Origin: Micromonospora sp. CCTCC AA 2012012
GTDB taxonomy: Bacteria; Actinomycetota; Actinomycetes; Mycobacteriales; Micromonosporaceae
Length of the DNA stretch: 64,000 nt
Reading direction: 5' to 3'
Assembly (NCBI RefSeq): GCF_040499845.1
Contig: NZ_CP159342.1
Coordinates: 3,348,001 to 3,412,000, forward strand
Under the pieces are notes generated by a model. That model ran no database searches and was not told the DNA's origin. It worked only from the letters and a program-made list of their open reading frames with translations. Numbering within the stretch: the stretch's first letter is position 1; each line of letters opens with the position of its first letter. Shown one piece after another: positions 60,152-64,000 of the stretch. A program made the position numbers and the translations under genes.

Positions 60152-60696
60152 GGGCCGAGGGTGGTGGTGAAGCCGCCCCGGTGGTGCACCAGCGGGTCAC
60201 CGTCCGCCCCGGTGCCGAGCGCGAGCGGCTCGCCGAGCACGATGGTGTGGTCGCCGGCGTCGATCCGGCGGACCACCCGGCACAGCAGCACCGCCAGGGC
60301 GGCGTCGATCAGCGGCACCCCGAACGGGCCCTGCCGCCACCCCGGGTGGGCGGCGTACCGGTCGATGCCGCTGGTGGCGAAGATGCGGGCCACCTCCTGC
60401 TGGTCGGCGGCGAGCAGGTGCACCGCCAGGTGCTCGGCCCGGTCGACGGTGGGCCAGCTCGACGAGGACCGGCCGAGGCAGAACGAGACCAGCGGCGGGT
60501 CCAGCGACACCGAGGTGAACGAGGTGGCGGTGAACCCGGCCGGCGGCAGCGCGGGCAGGTGCCGGTTCGGGGTCAGGCCGGGCGCGGTGACCACGGTGAC
60601 CGTGGACGCCTGCCGGCGCAGCAGGCTGCGGAACAGATCGCTGTCGACGGGGCGCAGCTCCAGGGTGCCGGTCTCCGGCCGGTCCACGGTGGTCAC
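60145..60696 (-). CDS. Flavin reductase family protein
   Basis: 183 residues of the FMN-binding split-barrel type. STVTVVTAPGL, PAGFTATSFTSVSLDPPLVSFCLG and DHTIVLGEPLAL are typical. It would supply reduced FMN to the monooxygenase encoded just upstream; GTG start overlaps that gene by 4 bases. Confidence 0.87.
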   Translation of the reverse strand: MTTVDRPETGTLELRPVDSDLFRSLLRRQASTVTVVTAPGLTPNRHLPALPPAGFTATSFTSVSLDPPLVSFCLGRSSSSWPTVDRAEHLAVHLLAADQQEVARIFATSGIDRYAAHPGWRQGPFGVPLIDAALAVLLCRVVRRIDAGDHTIVLGEPLALGTGADGDPLVHHRGGFTTTLGPW

Positions 60697-62027
60697 GCCG
60701 TCACCAGCTCTCGGGCGGCGTACGCGCTGGCCGGGCGGGGCAGCCCGTAATGGTCGCGCAGCGTCCGGCCGGTGTACTCGTGCCGGAACAGTCCGCGCCG
60801 GCGTAGCAGCGGCACCACGTGGTCCACGAAGGCCTCCAGTCCGTGTGGCAGCAGGGGTGGCATGACGTTGAAGCCGTCGGCGGCGCCCTGGGTGAACCAG
60901 AGCTCGATCTGGTCGGCGATCTGCTCGGGCGTGCCGGCGACGACCCGGTGCCCGCGACCGCCGCCGAGGCGGCCGATGAGCTGCCGGATGGTGAGCCGCT
61001 CGCGGCGGGCCAGCTCCACCACGAGCTGGTAGCGGCTCTGGTGCGACTGCACGGCGGAGACGTCGGGCAGGTCGGGCAGCGGGCCGTCCAGCGGCAGCGC
61101 GGCGAGGTCGATCCCGGTCATCCCGGAGAGCTGGGCGAGGGCGTGCTCGGGCACGATCAGCGCCTCCAGTTCGGCGGCGAGGGCATGGGCTTCCGCCTCC
61201 GTACCCCCGATCACCGGGGCGATGCCGGGCAGCACCTTGACCAGGTCGGGGTCGCGGCCGGCGGCGGCGGTGGCCCGCTTGAGCGCGGCGTGGAACGCCT
61301 GCCCGTCGGCGAGGGTCTGCTGGGCGGTGAAGACGGCCTCGGCGTAGCGGGCGGCGAAGGCGATCCCGTCGGCCGACGAACCGGCCTGCACCAGCAGCGG
61401 CCGGCCCTGCGGCGGCCGGGGCGTGTTGAGCGGCCCGCGCACCCGGAAGCTCTCCCCCGCGTGGCCGACCTCGTGCACCCGGTCGGTGTCGGCGAAGACG
61501 CCCGCCGCGGGGTCCAGCACCAGCGCGTCGTCCTCCCAGCTGTCCCAGAGCTTGGTGGCCACGTCGACGAACTCGGCGGCCCGCCGGTAGCGGTCGGCGT
61601 GCGCGGGATGGTCGTCGAGGTTGAAGTTCCAGGCCTCCCGGGACTGGGCGGAGGTGACGATGTTCCAGCCGGCCCGACCGCCGCTGAGGTGGTCCAGCGA
61701 GGCGAACTTCCGGGCCAGGTTGAACGGCTCGTTGTAGGTGGTGGAGGCGGTGGCGATCAGGCCGACGTGCTCGGTGACGCCGGCCAGCGCGGCGAGCAGG
61801 GTCAACGGCTCGAAGACGGCCTGGATGTTGTGCCGCACGGCGGGCCCGACGGCGAGGCCGTCGGCGAGGAAGACCGAGTCGAGGGTGCCCCGTTCGGCGA
61901 TCCGGGCCAGCTCCTGGAAGTGCCGGACGTCGGCCACCCGGCGCGGGTCGACCAGCGGGTGCCGCCAGGCCGCCTCGTGGTGGCCGACGCCCATCAGGAA
62001 CGCGTTGAGGTGCAGGGTTCGGGACAT
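60693..62027 (-). CDS. LLM-class FMN-dependent monooxygenase (NtaA/SnaA/DszA type)
   Basis: 444 residues, bacterial luciferase-like. MSRTLHLNAFLMGVGHHEAAW, FLADGLAVGP, STTYNEPFNLARKFASLDHLSGGRAGWNIVTS and RPLLVQAGSSADGIAFAA match the NtaA/SnaA/DszA subfamily that oxidises chelators, sulfones or sulfonates with reduced FMN. AGAGGAAG lies just before the ATG. With the ABC transporter genes it suggests use of an organosulfur or related compound; the exact substrate cannot be read. Confidence 0.88.
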   Translation of the reverse strand: MSRTLHLNAFLMGVGHHEAAWRHPLVDPRRVADVRHFQELARIAERGTLDSVFLADGLAVGPAVRHNIQAVFEPLTLLAALAGVTEHVGLIATASTTYNEPFNLARKFASLDHLSGGRAGWNIVTSAQSREAWNFNLDDHPAHADRYRRAAEFVDVATKLWDSWEDDALVLDPAAGVFADTDRVHEVGHAGESFRVRGPLNTPRPPQGRPLLVQAGSSADGIAFAARYAEAVFTAQQTLADGQAFHAALKRATAAAGRDPDLVKVLPGIAPVIGGTEAEAHALAAELEALIVPEHALAQLSGMTGIDLAALPLDGPLPDLPDVSAVQSHQSRYQLVVELARRERLTIRQLIGRLGGGRGHRVVAGTPEQIADQIELWFTQGAADGFNVMPPLLPHGLEAFVDHVVPLLRRRGLFRHEYTGRTLRDHYGLPRPASAYAARELVTA

Positions 62028-62037
62028 GGTCTTCCTC

Positions 62038-62892
62038 TCAGGCGGTGGGGTCGACGCGCCAGGTGGAGAAACGACGTTCCCCGGCGACGAGAAGCTGGTT
62101 CACGACAAGTCCGATGGCCGAGATCGTGATGATCCCGGCGTACATGTCGGGGATGGCGAAGTTGTACTGGGCGTAGTTGACGAGGTAGCCGAGCCCGGCC
62201 TTCGCCCCGACCATCTCGGCCGCGACCAGCACCAGGATCGAGTACGCCCCGGCCAGCCGGACGCCGGTGAAGATCGTCGGTACGGCCGCCGGCAGGATCA
62301 CCTTCTGGAACAGCCGCAGGTGGTTGAGCCCCATCGAGCGGGCCGAGCGGACCAGCAGCGGGTCGACGCCCTTCACCCCGGCGATGGTGTTCAGCAGGAT
62401 CGGCCAGGAGCAGGCGTAGAGCACCAGGGCGATCTTGGAGGTCTCGCCGAGGCCGAGGATGAGCACGAAGACCGGCAGCAGCGCCAGCGCGGCGGTGTTG
62501 CGGAACACCTCCAGCAGCGGGCTGAGCAGGTCGGCGAGGGGCCGGTACCAGCCGATCAGCAGGCCGAGCGGGATGGCGGTGAGCACCGCCAGGGCCAGCC
62601 CGGTCAGCGAGCGGGTGAGGCTGGCGCCGACGTGGTCGGCGAGCTGGCCGCTGGTCGCCAGCGCCCACCAGGCGGCCAGCACCTCCGACAGCGGCGGCAG
62701 GAAGACCCGGTCGACCAGCCCGGCGCGGGGCGCGGTCTCCCAGATCGCGGCGAGGGCGAGCAGCGCGGCGCTGCGGTGCAGGGCCCGCCCGCCGAGCGCC
62801 AGCAGCCGGGCCGGCGCGCCGGGGGCGGCTGCGGCGGGGACGGCCGGACCGGCGACGGCCAGCCGGGCGGGACGTTCGGCGAGGTCAACCAA
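62038..62892 (-). CDS. ssuC: ABC transporter permease, SsuC/TauC-like
   Basis: 284 residues with about six hydrophobic helices. The permease loop motif is present as LLVRSARSMGLNHLRLFQKVILPAAVPTIFTGVR. The start is TTG at 62892: AGGAGG stands 6 bases upstream and no ATG or GTG is close. It overlaps the ATPase gene by 8 bases. Part of a nitrate/sulfonate/taurine-type importer. Confidence 0.85.
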   Translation of the reverse strand: MVDLAERPARLAVAGPAVPAAAAPGAPARLLALGGRALHRSAALLALAAIWETAPRAGLVDRVFLPPLSEVLAAWWALATSGQLADHVGASLTRSLTGLALAVLTAIPLGLLIGWYRPLADLLSPLLEVFRNTAALALLPVFVLILGLGETSKIALVLYACSWPILLNTIAGVKGVDPLLVRSARSMGLNHLRLFQKVILPAAVPTIFTGVRLAGAYSILVLVAAEMVGAKAGLGYLVNYAQYNFAIPDMYAGIITISAIGLVVNQLLVAGERRFSTWRVDPTA

Positions 62893-63694
62893 CGCGGGCC
62901 TCCTGGGGTCGGGCGGCGCGGACCTCGTCGCGCAGCAGGGTCCAGATCTGGTGCCGGTGGTGCCGGAAGGCGTCCGAGGAGCGGACGTCCTCGACCGCGT
63001 CCCGGTCCCCCAGCTCGATGTCGATGACCTGCTTGATCCGGCCGGGCCGGGACGTCATCACGGCGACCCGCTGGCCGAGGTGCACGGCCTCGTCGATGCC
63101 GTGGGTGATGAAGACGATGGTCTTTCCGGTGGCCTGCCAGATCCGGACCAGCTCGTCCTGGAGCGAGTCGCGGGTCTGCGCGTCCAGCGCCGCGAAGGGC
63201 TCGTCCATCAGCAGCACGTCCGGGTCGTACGCGAGGCTGCGGGCGATGGCGACGCGCTGCTTCATGCCGCCGGAGAGTTCGTGCGGGTAGCGGTCGGCGA
63301 AGCCGGTCAGCCCGACCAGGTCGAGGTGCGCGGCGATCAGGTCGGCCCGCTCGGCGCGGGGGACGCCCTTGGCCTCCAGTCCGAACGCGACGTTGCCGGC
63401 GGCGGTGCGCCAGGGCAGCAGCGCGTACTGCTGGAAGACGATGCCCCGGTCGAGGCCGGGACCGGTGACCGGCCGCCCGTCGACGAGGACCTGCCCGGAG
63501 GTCGGGGTGGCCAGGCCCCCGAGCAGGTCGAGCAGGGTGGACTTGCCGCAGCCGCTGGGCCCGACGACGACCAGGAACTCGCCGGGGCGTACGCCGAGGG
63601 TGAGCTGGTCGAGTGCGGTGACCGCGCCGCCGCCCGCGCGGCGACCCGGGAAGACCTTGCTGACCCGGTCGAAGAGGATCTTGTCGGTGCTCAC
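62885..63694 (-). CDS. ssuB: ABC transporter ATPase, SsuB/TauB-like
   Basis: 269 residues. VVGPSGCGKSTLLDLLGGL (Walker A), Q-loop FQQYALLPWRT, ELSGGMKQRVAIARSL signature and LLMDEPFAALD Walker B are complete; YALLPWRT is typical of the sulfonate/taurine group. GTG start overlaps the binding-protein gene by 4 bases. Confidence 0.88.
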   Translation of the reverse strand: MSTDKILFDRVSKVFPGRRAGGGAVTALDQLTLGVRPGEFLVVVGPSGCGKSTLLDLLGGLATPTSGQVLVDGRPVTGPGLDRGIVFQQYALLPWRTAAGNVAFGLEAKGVPRAERADLIAAHLDLVGLTGFADRYPHELSGGMKQRVAIARSLAYDPDVLLMDEPFAALDAQTRDSLQDELVRIWQATGKTIVFITHGIDEAVHLGQRVAVMTSRPGRIKQVIDIELGDRDAVEDVRSSDAFRHHRHQIWTLLRDEVRAARPQEARVG

Positions 63695-64000
63695 GCGCCA
63701 CCACCGCCGGTGGCGAACGGGTTGAACTCGTTGGTGTAGATGTCGCGCGGCTTCGGTCGTTCGCCCTTCAGCTCGCCGGCGTCGGCCAGCCAGTCGATCC
63801 AGGTGGCGAACTCCTGGTCGGTGATGACGCCGCCCTTGCCGGCCACGCCGGTGGACTTCCAGTACTTCACCAGCGCCGGGTCCTCGTTGCGGCCCCGCTT
63901 GGCGATGATGGACTCCAGCCGGGCCACCACCGTCTCCCGGGGCTGGGTACGCGCCCACTCGATGGCCTTGCCGACGCCGCCGACGAAGGCCTTGACGGTC
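63691..64000 (-). CDS. ssuA: ABC transporter substrate-binding protein, SsuA-like (partial, C-terminus)
   Basis: The last about 102 residues are visible; the start is beyond the right edge. ESIIAKRGRNEDPALVKYWKSTGVAGKGG and EFATWIDWLADAGELKG then IYTNEFNPF match the C-terminal helical part of sulfonate/nitrate/taurine-binding proteins. It heads the leftward operon by position. Confidence 0.8.
   Translation of the reverse strand, partial: TVKAFVGGVGKAIEWARTQPRETVVARLESIIAKRGRNEDPALVKYWKSTGVAGKGGVITDQEFATWIDWLADAGELKGERPKPRDIYTNEFNPFATGGGGA

Noticed and set aside
1..64000. CRISPR arrays, transposases, integrases, rRNA
   Set aside because: No regularly spaced repeats, no DDE or recombinase motifs and no rRNA sequence were recognised when reading the window.

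Overview
The window is high-GC actinobacterial DNA. GTG starts are common and neighbouring genes often overlap by 4 bases. The gene content (an SsgB-type SsgA-family protein, TIGR02611 and TIGR03086 proteins, a HelR-like RNA polymerase motor, tiny CxxC proteins beside XRE regulators) fits a filamentous actinomycete, most likely Micromonosporaceae. The genus is an inference. I saw no rRNA, CRISPR array, transposase or integrase, and one tRNA.

Layout. 1-5.4 kb: tail of a Pro/Ala-rich protein, a CoA-transferase family enzyme, a HIT protein, an SRPBCC protein, a four-domain PAS/SpoIIE-phosphatase/ATPase/STAS stress regulator and a P-loop kinase. 5.4-13.9 kb: a secreted GHL10 glycoside hydrolase; a leftward set dhaK-dhaL-mtnA-aldolase/dehydrogenase that looks like a deoxy-sugar phosphate salvage route; a quinone oxidoreductase and pdxY. 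13.9-20.7 kb: a secreted GH3 enzyme, a MalY/PatB-type lyase, a secreted M43-like metalloprotease and helR, which has an upstream palindrome resembling the rifamycin-associated element.

21-33.1 kb is the most unusual part. A Nudix/winged-helix regulator, with two 20-base direct repeats in front of it, is divergent from an eight-gene, mostly overlapping operon. The operon encodes a PASTA lipoprotein, a membrane protein carrying a nucleoside-phosphorylase/MTA-nucleosidase domain, a possible SPFH-like protein, a DUF4407-like membrane coiled-coil protein, a TerY-like vWA protein, a membrane PP2C phosphatase, a divergent membrane protein kinase and an FHA-ABC exporter. Together these look like a membrane phospho-signalling or conflict-response complex that I cannot match to a named system.

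33.1-45.6 kb: an ABC transporter relic, TIGR03086 and MarR genes, a 1090-residue HEAT-like protein, a hemerythrin protein, a PucR regulator with a flavin dehydrogenase, an esterase, an Imm-5-like gene, and a two-gene operon of an adenylate-forming enzyme and an NYH-type cyclodipeptide synthase. 45.9-54.7 kb is accessory: lipoproteins, five tiny overlapping genes divergent from an XRE/beta-domain regulator, a low-GC membrane lytic-transglycosylase-like gene, a TPR regulator, and SMI1/KNR4 and other small orphan genes. tRNA-Val(CAC) lies close by. 55.9-64 kb: a PGPGW membrane protein, ssgB, two SDR enzymes, AraC and Rrf2 regulators, and a leftward ssu-like organosulfur operon (binding protein, ATPase, permease, flavin monooxygenase, flavin reductase, nitroreductase) that runs off the window end.
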